Of a stretch of DNA of 64,000 bases, positions 1 through 9,250 are shown in pieces (within the stretch, counting starts at the first letter, position 1; every line of letters starts with the position of its first letter). A program made the position numbers and the translations under genes. Origin of the DNA: Ahniella affigens (GTDB lineage: Bacteria; Pseudomonadota; Gammaproteobacteria; Xanthomonadales; Ahniellaceae); NCBI RefSeq assembly GCF_003015185.1, contig NZ_CP027861.1:62001-126000 (forward strand). The letters are read 5' to 3'. The notes beneath the pieces were generated by a model that was given only the letters and a program-made list of their open reading frames with translations, was not told the origin of the DNA and made no database searches.

Positions 1-2
1 CT

Positions 3-1406
3 GTGGCGCAGATGGCGTCAGCCCAAGGCATGGACACTCAGCTGGAGACCACGTTCCAATCGATGTCGAACACGACGAATCCTCAATTCATCAACGAGGG
101 TCGGCCGACAGTCACCATGGGATCGTTCAGCTATCGGACGCCAGTTACCCGGCCGCAGATCCTGAGCTTTGATCCACCCAGGTTCAGTGGTGGATGTGGC
201 GGCATCGATCTGTATGGAGGGTCGTTTTCGTTCATCAGCAAGGAGGAACTGCAAGGCCTCATGCGACAGATCGCGGCGAACGCAAAGTCGTATGCCTTCA
301 ACCTCGCGCTGGGTGCAGTCTGCAACAAGTGCCTGCAAGAAATGCAGGCACTGCAAGACAAAGTCCAAAAGATCAATCAAATGATGAAATCAAGCTGCGA
401 CATCGGCCAGGCGCTCGTCAACTCGGCAGCCGACCCAGCGATCGCGCAGATGACGGGGCGCTTTCGGGAGGGTGCGCAGGCAGCGCGCCAGGGTGGCAGT
501 GTCTCTGATCTTTGGGAGTCCATGAACCAGGGCTGGGGAAAGGAATCGACGGAGGCGGCACTGGCGCGAGAACAACCGGATGAGTTCGCCCGTATCCAGC
601 CTGGAAACGTGATCTGGAGGCTGCTGAAAGAGCGTGGAGTCAGTTCCTGGTTCGAGCAAAGCGATGACCAGTTGGCGATAGACATTCAGTCGTTTCTCGG
701 GACTGTGATCGTCTGCGCGCCGAGCGACGCCAGTGCGTGCATGGTCGGGGAAGTCCCGCCCGAGGACCGACCTAGTGAGGTAACGGTTCGGAAGATAGCC
801 GCCACTCTAGATCTTGACGCGCTGGTGTTCGGATCGAGCAGCAGAGGAGGCGGCGTAGCTGAGATCACATGCGGGAATACGGAAACGTGCTTGGATGCAC
901 GCGTAGAACCGACAACGCGTCCGCGACAGGGGCTCAAGACGAAGATTCTTCGAGCACTGGTAGGCGATCCAGACACAGGTGACGTCGGGTACATAAAGCG
1001 GTACCGCTCGGCGTCAGCATCACTTAGTCCAGTCGATCAAGCACTCCGGAGCAACGCGCCAGGCCAGATGGGCGCATTGGATCGCGCCATTGACCAAGGC
1101 ACCGCGCATGCCGCGATGGCAGGTGCTGACGTGATCGCAGAGCTAATCGCCCTCGAATTGGTTGACCGGTTCTTGAGCGACGTGCTGCAAACAGTGCGCC
1201 AAGGAGGCGCGCAGGTTGGATCGGCCGAAGCTACCCAAATCGGCGAGCTGTTGGAAGAAGCCGACCGGAAGCGCCGGGCTGATGGGGAGCTGATCGCACG
1301 GCGCCAGCACCAGCGCATCCTGGTCTTGCAAGGCCTAGGAGCCATGCAGCAATTGGGTGAGACGCCTGACATGCGCGCCGGCAGCGTTGCGCCGGCAGGG
1401 AACTAA
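3..1406 (+). CDS. traH: TraH-like conjugal transfer pilus assembly protein (5' partial)
   Basis: TraH is a periplasmic/outer-membrane-associated protein needed for F-type pilus assembly and mating. The family signature SNTTNP is followed by GGCGGIDLYGGSFSFI (roughly residues 63-78), matching the NTTNP and AGCGGIDAYLGSFSFI blocks of F-plasmid TraH. A Cys-rich stretch follows (CNKCLQEMQ, SSCDIGQ). The frame starts with a GTG at the window edge and nothing resembling a signal peptide is visible, so the export signal probably lies just outside and the gene is 5' truncated by the window only. The stop is 2 bp before the traG start, so the two are cotranscribed. Family identity is seen directly from motifs; function is by homology. 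Confidence 0.93.
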   Translation: MAQMASAQGMDTQLETTFQSMSNTTNPQFINEGRPTVTMGSFSYRTPVTRPQILSFDPPRFSGGCGGIDLYGGSFSFISKEELQGLMRQIAANAKSYAFNLALGAVCNKCLQEMQALQDKVQKINQMMKSSCDIGQALVNSAADPAIAQMTGRFREGAQAARQGGSVSDLWESMNQGWGKESTEAALAREQPDEFARIQPGNVIWRLLKERGVSSWFEQSDDQLAIDIQSFLGTVIVCAPSDASACMVGEVPPEDRPSEVTVRKIAATLDLDALVFGSSSRGGGVAEITCGNTETCLDARVEPTTRPRQGLKTKILRALVGDPDTGDVGYIKRYRSASASLSPVDQALRSNAPGQMGALDRAIDQGTAHAAMAGADVIAELIALELVDRFLSDVLQTVRQGGAQVGSAEATQIGELLEEADRKRRADGELIARRQHQRILVLQGLGAMQQLGETPDMRAGSVAPAGN

Positions 1407-1408
1407 CC

Positions 1409-4400
1409 ATGCTGCAGAGACTTCTATCCGATGACAACGTCTGGACAATCTACTCGATCGGCGCCCCGAACTTCATGTACAAGGTGTTCAACGCCATCGC
1501 TATGCTGGGGGAGGGCGGTGTTCTGGCCCGCATGGGCCAAATCGGGTTCCTTGTCGGGCTCTTTGTGTTGGTCTACAGAATCGCGACCGCCGCTGGAAGC
1601 CTGAGCGACCTCAAGCAGTCAATGATCGCAGGCGTGATCTTCGCCGCAATGTTCGGGACGACAACGACGGTCAAGATCGTCGGAATGGTCCCGACGCCAG
1701 GTGGAGTATCCGGAGGCGACGTGCGCGTGGTCGACAATGTGCCGTGGGGCATCGCCGCAATCGGTGGCGTGATAAGCGGCACCGGTGTGTACATCACGCG
1801 TCGAATGGAAACAGCCTTTAGAGATCCAAATGCGATTCCTGTAACCCAAGGCGGATTCGGTCGGACAGCCGAAATACTCGCGTCGGTAAGATCGCTGTCC
1901 CTGAGTTCCATACCAAACACGCTTCCCGTGTACGACTACTACCGGCGATCAATGCTGGCGTATCTGCGCGACTGCGCAATGCGCGCTCGGCAGTTCGAGA
2001 TCCTGAGCGACAACACGCTTGAAAACGCGCCCGATCCGCTATCGGCCATCCGGTGGGATAACGAGGTCCAGGAAACACGGAGCTGGCTCGAATCAATGAG
2101 CGGTGAGTCAGTGGCGATGTCGTGCCCGGATGCTCACGCCTTGCTGGTATCGAAGCAAGCCGACATGGCCTCGGGGCTTGACCCGGCTTACAGAGCCCGC
2201 TTTGGCGCAGGCTCGCAGGAATCGATCGGACGGGCACTTGCGTCGGTGGCCAATCGTGGCGCCAAGGACGCACAGACCTACATGGCAGCCAGCATGATCA
2301 ATTCACTCTGGTTGGAGGCGGCCTCTGGAAGCTCGTTCGGGTCAATGGGCAACCAAAACACGCTGATGATTCAGGCGGCCTTGGAGCAACGGCGAACACA
2401 GTGGGCTGCAGAAGAAACCGTTTTCCTGAAGACGATGAGGCCGATGATTGGCTACTTCGAGTCCTTCTTCTATGCGCTCAGCCCCTTCGTCGCGTTTCTG
2501 ATTGGCCTGGGCGCCATGGGGCTCAGAATGATCGTCAAGTACGTCTCGCTCACGCTCGCTGTCGCCCTGTGGATGCCTGTACTGGCTATCACGAACCTAT
2601 ACCAGGTCACGACGCTCCAGGACTTCTTTGCGCTGCAAGAGCGAATGGCGTCAGATGCTGGGTCTGGGATTTGGAGCCTGTCGAATTCAGCAACGATTCT
2701 GGACCAAGCGACTGAGGCTGTGGCATTGGCGTCTATGATTGCTGCAGCAACGCCGATGCTGACCCTCACACTGCTCTTTGGCGGCGCTGTTGCAGCGACC
2801 AGTCTGTTCAGCCGCCTGCAGGGACAGGACCACATCAACGAGAAGATCGCGACGCCCGATCCCGTCTCGGCGCCGCCGACTTTCCAGGCAGCCTCGCAGT
2901 TCACGGGAAGCCCCACAAAAGGTGCGATCGAGACCGGCTCAGAGCAAACGGACTTGACAACCAATGTCGGGCAGGTGCTGGCTGCTGCCACCAAGTCGGC
3001 GCAAACACAAGCGCAACAGTCCGCGGCAAGTGCCAATACAAAACTGGCCTCGACGCTGGCTGCGAGCAAGGAGCGGTCCGAGGTATTCAGCGAGGCCCTC
3101 AAGAACCAATTCTCAGACAGCCAGGCGATGTCAGAGAATCAAGCGCTGCAGACGCTCTTGAACAAGGGATACAGCGTCAACGATGTGATGCAATACCTGT
3201 CATCGAATAGCACTTCTGAAGCATTGAGCGAGTCAGTATCCGGGAACCTCGGGGTGTCAACGAAGCTCCTGTCGACCATTGTCGGCAAGGTCGCGAACCA
3301 GGTTCTCGACAGCGAGTCGAAAGCGACGCCTCAAAAGCAGCCGGACGGCAGCGTCGACACGAAGTCGAGTAGTACCTCGAAAGGCAAAGCCGGCGATCTC
3401 GTCAAGGCGCTGGGCAAGTCACTGAGTGCAGGCCTGGAAGTCGGCGTGTCCGCCCGAGGCGAGGAGCAAGCAGCCACAAGCGGCAGCAATTCGTCTGGTC
3501 TGACGGATACGAAGGGCATGTCGACGGCCGACTCACGCCTGATGCAGCTGGCGCGGCAGGAGGCCATTGAGAGTGCCTGGGACACCTCCCAACAGGACAT
3601 GGCGAGACTTGGTGTGAGCGCCTCGGACTCGCGCGAGATTAGCCGTGGGCTCAGTGAATCGGTCAGCCGGGGCCGAAGCTACGAACAGTCAGCGACGCTG
3701 ACAGAACAAACCGGGACGACGCAGAGCGTCCCCTGGCTCAACTGGTCCAAATCGGTTGCAGACGATTCTTCGGGATTCCTATCCGAGCTCCGGTCGCAGG
3801 CTTCCGAGCTCGGAGGGGAGGGCGCGCTACAAGCGAACCTGGCGCATGTCCGACAGAATTCGGGGATTACCGACGACCGGCAAGCCATGGCGTATGCCAG
3901 TCTCATGACCCTCGAAGGAACGGGACCCGGGGCAGCGGTCACCGAGAATCTACCCGGACTCGCTGGCAGGGAGACCGAACGGTTGCAGGCCCTGGCCGGC
4001 GCGTTCGCGCGCTACTACGCGATGAGTGGGCCTACGGATCGCGGCGCAGCCAGCGTGAATGACGGGGTCGGGCAATCGGCGCCTGAGGCTGGAGCGGTGA
4101 TGGCCGCGACGAGGGGGGCAGGGGCGGGAAGCCCCAGCTCGAAGTCCGAGGTCACGCGCGAGATCGATGGTGTCCAGGAAGCGGTCGGGCGCGGCACAGA
4201 GGCGGTCGCGATCAATCGCTCTGCGCAAGAGCACAACTATAGCGCCCGCACGGCGGAGCACCGATCGGAGTTCAACAGCGACGCAGCGGCTGCCAGAAAC
4301 GAAGATGCTTCGGACGTCGCCAAGCTGATCGACGCATCTGGAATCGATGGTGCCTTGGCTTACAAGGATGAGGGTGTTGCGACCATCGCGCAGTTCAGCC

Positions 4401-4786
4401 TCATGCCCGGCGCACCATCGGGTCTCCAAGACTGGATGAGCCTGCTGGGATCTGAACGCGGGCGCGAACTTGAGTCGTTCAAGGACGAAGCGCGGGAGCT
4501 TGGCTTGCCAGACGAGGAACGCGACGTCTACGCTGCCGCGCGCTACATGCAAGCGAACTCGTTCGACTTGGCGCCATTCACGGATTCGGGGCGCGCACCG
4601 ATCTACGAGAAGATCGATGAGCCGGGGCCAATGAAGTCGGCCATCGATGCGGTGACAGCGTACGTGAAGGAGCACCCTGAATCTGAGACCTCCAAGCTGA
4701 TCCACGCAGCAACCGAGGAGGCGCTGACGCGCGGGGGCAAGTCAATACTCATTTCAGGATCGGGAGGCAGGTTCAACGACAACTGA
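1409..4786 (+). CDS. traG: TraG-like mating-pair stabilization / pilus assembly inner-membrane protein
   Basis: In F-like systems TraG is an inner-membrane protein whose N-terminal half works in pilus assembly and whose periplasmic C-terminal half acts in mating-pair stabilization and entry exclusion. This 1125-residue protein has the expected N-terminal membrane segments (around residues 25-60 and 345-460, with hydrophobic runs such as GYFESFFYALSPFVAFLIG). A long hydrophilic, Ser/Gln/Ala-rich C-terminal region begins near residue 470. It is somewhat longer than F TraG (about 940 residues). It follows traH by 2 bp, the usual traH-traG order. A Shine-Dalgarno-like GGCAGGGA lies at the end of traH. 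The C-terminal domain, which determines exclusion specificity, is the divergent part. Confidence 0.93.
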   Translation: MLQRLLSDDNVWTIYSIGAPNFMYKVFNAIAMLGEGGVLARMGQIGFLVGLFVLVYRIATAAGSLSDLKQSMIAGVIFAAMFGTTTTVKIVGMVPTPGGVSGGDVRVVDNVPWGIAAIGGVISGTGVYITRRMETAFRDPNAIPVTQGGFGRTAEILASVRSLSLSSIPNTLPVYDYYRRSMLAYLRDCAMRARQFEILSDNTLENAPDPLSAIRWDNEVQETRSWLESMSGESVAMSCPDAHALLVSKQADMASGLDPAYRARFGAGSQESIGRALASVANRGAKDAQTYMAASMINSLWLEAASGSSFGSMGNQNTLMIQAALEQRRTQWAAEETVFLKTMRPMIGYFESFFYALSPFVAFLIGLGAMGLRMIVKYVSLTLAVALWMPVLAITNLYQVTTLQDFFALQERMASDAGSGIWSLSNSATILDQATEAVALASMIAAATPMLTLTLLFGGAVAATSLFSRLQGQDHINEKIATPDPVSAPPTFQAASQFTGSPTKGAIETGSEQTDLTTNVGQVLAAATKSAQTQAQQSAASANTKLASTLAASKERSEVFSEALKNQFSDSQAMSENQALQTLLNKGYSVNDVMQYLSSNSTSEALSESVSGNLGVSTKLLSTIVGKVANQVLDSESKATPQKQPDGSVDTKSSSTSKGKAGDLVKALGKSLSAGLEVGVSARGEEQAATSGSNSSGLTDTKGMSTADSRLMQLARQEAIESAWDTSQQDMARLGVSASDSREISRGLSESVSRGRSYEQSATLTEQTGTTQSVPWLNWSKSVADDSSGFLSELRSQASELGGEGALQANLAHVRQNSGITDDRQAMAYASLMTLEGTGPGAAVTENLPGLAGRETERLQALAGAFARYYAMSGPTDRGAASVNDGVGQSAPEAGAVMAATRGAGAGSPSSKSEVTREIDGVQEAVGRGTEAVAINRSAQEHNYSARTAEHRSEFNSDAAAARNEDASDVAKLIDASGIDGALAYKDEGVATIAQFSLMPGAPSGLQDWMSLLGSERGRELESFKDEARELGLPDEERDVYAAARYMQANSFDLAPFTDSGRAPIYEKIDEPGPMKSAIDAVTAYVKEHPESETSKLIHAATEEALTRGGKSILISGSGGRFNDN

Positions 4787-4843
4787 TTACTCGCTGCTCT
4801 GCAGCGCCGTTCGCGCACGGTCTTGCGCTCACTTAGTAACCCG

Positions 4844-4883
4844 GTTGGGACTCCCAACTGGGGTCCTCCGGATTGGAGGATCC
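4844..4883 (+). promoter_or_regulatory. Two stem-loops, the second burying the ribosome binding site of the next gene
   Basis: Directly upstream of the ATG at 4884 lie two back-to-back inverted repeats. The first is GTTGGGA/TCCCAAC (4844-4850 and 4852-4858). The second is a 9-bp stem with one G-U pair, 4861-4869 with 4875-4883, and a 5-nt loop. The right arm contains the Shine-Dalgarno GGAGGA (4875-4880), so folding would occlude it. No U-run follows, so this is more likely translational control than termination. Confidence 0.55.
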
Positions 4884-5666
4884 ATGTTGCAGTACATGTT
4901 GGGTTGGATTGGCGTGTTGGTTGGTCTTGTTCTCGTTGCTGCGCTCTACCGAGAGATTTTCGGAGGCAGGGAGATCAAGAAATTCTATGCAGAGACGGCA
5001 GCAGAGGTCGACCGAAGACTCGCTTCGGCCGAGGCGTCGGCTCATCAACATCGGATGAACAAATTGAAAGAAGCCGAGGACGCTCTTCGCCACAAGGAAG
5101 TGTTGGTGTCGGAAAGTTCTGCGAAGCTGGACTCGGTGAAAGCACGGCTGGATCTGGAGGCGACGCGTACGGACTTGAAGGTGCTCCGCCGCGAACAGGT
5201 GGTCGGCGAGAAGGAAGCGAAGCTCCAGATCGGGGCAGCGCAGCTGAAGTTGGAGAAATCGGCCGCTGACGAAGCGATGAAGTCGCGGGAGCGGGTGCTG
5301 ACTGAGCGCCAGGAACAGGCCACAACGGTCCGCAAGGAGCTGGCCATTCAGTTGGGCACAATCCAGGCCCGGGAGAAGGCAATCGGCGCACTGCACAGGG
5401 CAGTCAACGATCACCTGGACACTGGGCTCAAAGTGGCGCTGTACCAACAGCAGCACTTGATCGACGCTGATCAGCAAGAGGAGACCGCGCGGGTCAATGA
5501 GGACGTGACAGGAGTGCGTTTCGATCCGCAGGACGAAGAAGAGCCGGCTGAAGAGAACCAGCAGCCTGATGAATCGGCTCCAGCTGATTCGAGTCCGATG
5601 GAAGTGTCTTCAGAAGAGGAGGGAGACGTCTTGGCCAGTTTGGCTGGTGACGACGATTTGGACTGA
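4884..5666 (+). CDS. Membrane-anchored coiled-coil protein downstream of traG, unknown function
   Basis: I do not recognise a family. The 260-residue product has one N-terminal membrane helix (about residues 3-22, LGWIGVLVGLVLVAAL), then a long charged Glu/Lys/Arg/Ala-rich stretch that should form a coiled coil to about residue 185, and an acidic tail rich in Glu, Asp and Ser. It would be a single-pass inner-membrane protein with a coiled coil on one face. The start at 4884 was preferred over an ATG 39 bp upstream because GGAGGA sits 4 bp before it; that site is buried in a stem-loop. It lies 97 bp after traG and just before a strong terminator, so it is likely the last gene of the transfer operon. 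Confidence 0.8.
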   Translation: MLQYMLGWIGVLVGLVLVAALYREIFGGREIKKFYAETAAEVDRRLASAEASAHQHRMNKLKEAEDALRHKEVLVSESSAKLDSVKARLDLEATRTDLKVLRREQVVGEKEAKLQIGAAQLKLEKSAADEAMKSRERVLTERQEQATTVRKELAIQLGTIQAREKAIGALHRAVNDHLDTGLKVALYQQQHLIDADQQEETARVNEDVTGVRFDPQDEEEPAEENQQPDESAPADSSPMEVSSEEEGDVLASLAGDDDLD

Positions 5667-5684
5667 CAATTGGAGCGCGTGTTG

Positions 5685-5731
5685 CCCGTGGAACACTCAG
5701 ATCATCGAGTGTTCCACGGGCTTTTGCGTTT
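5685..5731 (+). terminator. Rho-independent terminator of the traH-traG operon
   Basis: Perfect 14-bp inverted repeat (CCCGTGGAACACTC at 5685-5698 and its complement at 5707-5720) with an 8-nt loop, followed by CTTTTGCGTTT. It closes the transfer-gene unit. Confidence 0.88.
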
Positions 5732-5806
5732 ATGGGCATGTGGAATTGTTTGAATTTGCGTCCCACGAGAATTCTGGTACTGCTGGATGCACAACCGGAA
5801 AACGCA

Positions 5807-6739
5807 ATGCCCACCTACTCAAAATCCTATTCTGCCTGGCTTGCTCGGCAGACCGCCAAGGCGAGAACCAAGTACGCTGACCTTGACCAACGCGTCGAGA
5901 ACGATGCTCTCGCGCTGGTCTTCTGTATGGAGAACAACTTTGTCCCGACAGCACGCTCGAAATTCCGCAGCGAAGTTCGGATTCGGTATTTCCGATGGCG
6001 CTTCTTCCGAAGTCTCGCCGACATGATCGGTGCCTTTTCGATCCCGTTTGGTGCGCGGACGCCTTATCAAATTCGACTTGTGCATTTACTGACATTGGAG
6101 CGGAATGGAAAATCGAAACCTCGAGTCATGTCCGATGACCCCTTCATGTCATTTCAACTTATTGCAGAGGCTTTGACGGCCTCGGTGAAGCAGGACGCAG
6201 ACTTGGAATACCGCGAATATGCGCTCCGGATTCTGTCGAAGCGTCCATTTGTGATGACCCGTGCCGAACTCGATGAGAACCAGGCCCGAATCTCGCAGGA
6301 GAACGAATTTTGGGGAAAGGCCAATACGTTGCGGAACATCAAACACGACGAGCACGGGTGCATTCGTCCTGAACGGACAAGTTATGACGACCTTCCTGAG
6401 TCAGGCTCTCCTTTCGAAACCGACAGCGACACAGGGGAGGGTAGTTGGGGTGTTGAGAGTTCAGAATACGTGGGCGACGATGATCGAATGGAGTCTGAAG
6501 AGCCGATCAACGGGACCGAGTCCTATGCGGGAACAAACAGCTTCGACGATGATTCGACGGAGCCATACTCTCCCAGCGCCGATCCTTGGCGGTCCAACAC
6601 CACCGATGGGCCCAGTTCATGCGAGTTCGGCTTAGGTGATTGCCACGATCGCCCATGGATCGAGGGCATGCTTCCGGCCTATGCTGAAGTTGGGCCCGGG
6701 GTCTCAGGCGATAGCTCCGGTAACTGGAGCGAAGCCTGA
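5807..6739 (+). CDS. Hypothetical protein with acidic low-complexity C-terminus
   Basis: Unrecognised protein of about 310 residues. The N-terminal 180 residues are basic and look globular, with Trp/Phe/Arg-rich helices such as RYFRWRFFRSLADMIG. The rest is acidic, rich in Ser, Glu, Asp and Gly and probably disordered. The ATG at 5807 was preferred because the in-frame codons upstream, from 5732, run close to the preceding terminator. A clear Shine-Dalgarno is missing for both candidates. It sits between the transfer operon and the prepilin gene and could belong to an accessory conjugation module, but no function can be assigned. Confidence 0.6.
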   Translation: MPTYSKSYSAWLARQTAKARTKYADLDQRVENDALALVFCMENNFVPTARSKFRSEVRIRYFRWRFFRSLADMIGAFSIPFGARTPYQIRLVHLLTLERNGKSKPRVMSDDPFMSFQLIAEALTASVKQDADLEYREYALRILSKRPFVMTRAELDENQARISQENEFWGKANTLRNIKHDEHGCIRPERTSYDDLPESGSPFETDSDTGEGSWGVESSEYVGDDDRMESEEPINGTESYAGTNSFDDDSTEPYSPSADPWRSNTTDGPSSCEFGLGDCHDRPWIEGMLPAYAEVGPGVSGDSSGNWSEA

Positions 6740-6755
6740 AACCCTGCGCAAAGCA

Positions 6756-6778
6756 CGGAAAAATGCCCGCTTTTTCCG
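6756..6778 (+). terminator. Stem-loop, probable terminator
   Basis: CGGAAAAA (6756-6763) pairs with TTTTTCCG (6771-6778) across a 7-nt loop, 17 bp after the stop codon at 6739. Because the T-run is inside the stem, it could act in either direction. Confidence 0.5.
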
Positions 6779-6832
6779 GGTACGCACACAATCCGGAGCA
6801 ATACAGTAAAATCCCGAACTTGGATCCCTGCT

Positions 6833-7999
6833 ATGAACGCCCAGAAAGGTTTCTCACTCGTCGCTTTCGCCTTGCTGCTCGGACTGGTCACGATCGCCGG
6901 CGTCGCCGGTGTGCAGTTGCAGTTGCGAGAGAGCAGAGCCAAATTGGCTCAATCTTGGATCGACGCACAAGCCCGGGAGCTCGAACAGATCGCTGTCGCC
7001 GTTCGTACCTGGACGTCGGCTCCGACCAATGTCGCCTCCTGGCCCAACGACACGCGCGTGGGCATCGCCTGTACCTCGCTGACATCGGCTGGCCTCCTTC
7101 CGGCCTCCTTTGGGCGGGATACGGTGCCATGCAAAGGCCCGTTCGGGACCACGTACACGATGATTGGCATCAAGAATGCCGCTGATACGACTGTTCCGGT
7201 GGGGCGAGTGCGAATCGTGATCTATCAGACCGGTCAACCAGGTGCTGGCTTGCTGAAGCGAGCGGGCATCACCAATGACACGGCCGGAATGACCGGAATC
7301 GCGATGCGCACAGCGCTTGCGCTTTCGGAGCGAAAGATCCCAGCTGGCTGGGTTGTTCCGGGCAACGCAACCGCCACCGGGGTCGGGCGCGCTTGGACCA
7401 AGCCCCTGGCAAACTGGATCACGCCAGCACCAACCTACGCCGGGGCAGTCGCGCTGGTGGGCTTTCCGGATCTGGGCGGCATCCTCGATACCACGGCCAG
7501 CAGCGCCGATCGGTGCACCGCGGGCGAGATTGTCCGCGGATTCTGTTCGGGCAACCCGCTGTGCCTGAACAATGGGCAAGGGTGGGTGCCGCCCGTATGT
7601 CCATCAGGCAAGAGCAAGGTTGGTGAGTTTCCTCACTGCAAGACCAATGATGTGTTTCAGTACAATTCGGGCCTGGGCTCGTCGTTGATTCTCGGTAACG
7701 TGACCTTCGATCTCGGGCAGGGGCGAGGGGATAGTGAGTGCGCGAGTTACGCCCGTCAGTTCGGCCTTGCCGGTTCAGAGGAATACACTACGGCACGAGA
7801 CGCCTGCAGAGCAGACCACTCCCGGCAATTCGAAACGACCATATACGTTGACGGTCCTCAGCCGAACAACTTTTGCGGAATTGAGATTCCGGGCTTTGCT
7901 CCGAATCCCGTGTACCCAGGCCAGCAAGTGCTCGCAACAAGCACTCAGCTTTGGGGATATCCGGCAGGAAAAGATATCGTGTGCGCGACTTGTAATTAA
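6833..7999 (+). CDS. Type IV prepilin-like secreted protein (PilV-like)
   Basis: The N-terminus MNAQKG|FSLVAFALLLG is a class III prepilin leader: a short basic peptide, a Gly at the cleavage site, a Phe as first mature residue, then a long hydrophobic helix. Unlike major pilins, position +5 is Ala instead of Glu, as in some minor or tip pseudopilins. The roughly 340-residue passenger is Gly/Thr-rich with several Cys in the C-terminal third (PPVCPSG, CKTNDV, CATCN). Length and layout suggest a tip adhesin resembling PilV of IncI1-type plasmids rather than a structural pilin. No peptidase or assembly ATPase is visible in the window. A 38-bp piece of this gene (7267-7304) recurs at 12132-12169. 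Confidence 0.7.
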   Translation: MNAQKGFSLVAFALLLGLVTIAGVAGVQLQLRESRAKLAQSWIDAQARELEQIAVAVRTWTSAPTNVASWPNDTRVGIACTSLTSAGLLPASFGRDTVPCKGPFGTTYTMIGIKNAADTTVPVGRVRIVIYQTGQPGAGLLKRAGITNDTAGMTGIAMRTALALSERKIPAGWVVPGNATATGVGRAWTKPLANWITPAPTYAGAVALVGFPDLGGILDTTASSADRCTAGEIVRGFCSGNPLCLNNGQGWVPPVCPSGKSKVGEFPHCKTNDVFQYNSGLGSSLILGNVTFDLGQGRGDSECASYARQFGLAGSEEYTTARDACRADHSRQFETTIYVDGPQPNNFCGIEIPGFAPNPVYPGQQVLATSTQLWGYPAGKDIVCATCN

Positions 8000-8013
8000 C
8001 TGGGAATCGATAA

Positions 8014-9093
8014 ATGAGAATTCTGTTGATGCTGGTTTTGATCATTGCTGCGTCGGAATCGCTCGCGCAGCAAACTTTGTTCCGGCAGTCCAGTCCAATC
8101 ATCCCAGTACTCCCGGAAAATGGGGGGTACTTCGATCCAACAAAGCCGGGCAACGGCATCATGGTCGAAGTAGCGGACGATGGCTTTGTTTTCGGAGCGT
8201 TCTTCTACTATGACGCCCTGGGAATCGGGAAGTGGAACACCGTTCAGGGGTTCTGCGTGCCGGTATCGGAGCAGGTGCGAATGACCACGGACGTGATCTG
8301 CAAAGTTACGCCCACGGCAATGTTTGAGGCCCGCGACGGTCAATGCTGGGGCTGCCCGTGGCGGCAGAACACGAACTTCGTCAGCACGGACATGAACACG
8401 AACGTGGAAGTCGTGTTCTTCGCGCCGAATCGAGGTGAACTGCGGGCGAACGGCGCGGTGCTGCCGTTGCGCAGACTGTCCGAGGTCTACCCGGGCCAGA
8501 CAGTGCGTGATCGCTTGCTTGGGCAGTGGGACCGGGTTCGATTCCGGAAGGCTCGGGACTGCACGGGATGTGCAGAGTACACGGTTGCTCAGAAGATCGG
8601 CGCTGTCGAAGTGCGGCCCATTACTGCACGAAAGAACTTTGTCAACGTGGCGCGGCCTGCTGGATTCGAGAATCCCACCATCGATTCTCTGCCCGTGTTT
8701 CCAGCGGACAACGTGCCCCAGTACGAGGTCGTTTGCATTGACAATGCCGGTGCGAACGGGGGCACTGGATCTTGCACGAACTTCACTGCCCAAACTGGCC
8801 AAGCCTCCGGATATGAGGTCTTCTACGAAGAGCAGTCGTCGGGTGCAATCCGAGAGGTTAGTTTGTGCCCGAGTCGTAGCTTGCCGGATTGTGAGATTGT
8901 CGATGGGCAGATCGGAGCTATTGTGATTCGCAATGCACTCGACTACAGGCGTGATGTCTATGTAAGCAAAGGGCGAATTGTCGTTCGCGGAACTACACAG
9001 GTGGCCGGCGAATTCGTGATCCAGGAAGAGGAGGTTTGGACCAAGCGTGATAGCACGCGGACTGTGCCGATTGCGACTGCCTGGCCGTTTTGA
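8014..9093 (+). CDS. Secreted protein of unknown function, downstream of prepilin gene
   Basis: A signal peptide is clear (MRILLMLVLIIAASESLAQ, cleavage after residue 19). The mature 340 residues include GGYFDPTKPGNGIMVEV followed by an aromatic stretch. This resembles a motif of the type 'WWNPxESGxGxxIxxQ' that I recall from extracellular proteins of Lysobacter-type bacteria. Cys-containing segments (CWGCPW, CTGC) suggest disulfides. The gene starts 14 bp after the prepilin-like gene stops, with GGGA upstream, so the two are probably cotranscribed and may work together at the cell surface. The function is unknown. Confidence 0.7.
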   Translation: MRILLMLVLIIAASESLAQQTLFRQSSPIIPVLPENGGYFDPTKPGNGIMVEVADDGFVFGAFFYYDALGIGKWNTVQGFCVPVSEQVRMTTDVICKVTPTAMFEARDGQCWGCPWRQNTNFVSTDMNTNVEVVFFAPNRGELRANGAVLPLRRLSEVYPGQTVRDRLLGQWDRVRFRKARDCTGCAEYTVAQKIGAVEVRPITARKNFVNVARPAGFENPTIDSLPVFPADNVPQYEVVCIDNAGANGGTGSCTNFTAQTGQASGYEVFYEEQSSGAIREVSLCPSRSLPDCEIVDGQIGAIVIRNALDYRRDVYVSKGRIVVRGTTQVAGEFVIQEEEVWTKRDSTRTVPIATAWPF

Positions 9094-9120
9094 CCGGCTG
9101 GCATCATTGGGGGTGAGATC

Positions 9121-9250
9121 GGAGTCTCACCCTGACCCCACAGCAACCCGATCCGTTCGGGTCTTGCGGGGTCGGCTCTGGCGCTGCCGCCTGTCGGCTT
9201 TTGCGCCTGAGCCTGCGACGGTGGGTTCACGGTTCGCCGAGGTCGACAGT
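9121..9250 (-). repeat. Palindromic repeat copy 1 (tnpB 3' end, with conserved tail)
   Basis: The core palindrome (9134-9173) is bordered by GGAGTCTCACCCTGACCCC. Inward of it, 9174-9250 is shared with copy 5 and partly with copy 7. It covers the 3' end of tnpB, where the guide RNA scaffold of such elements normally lies. Confidence 0.7.
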
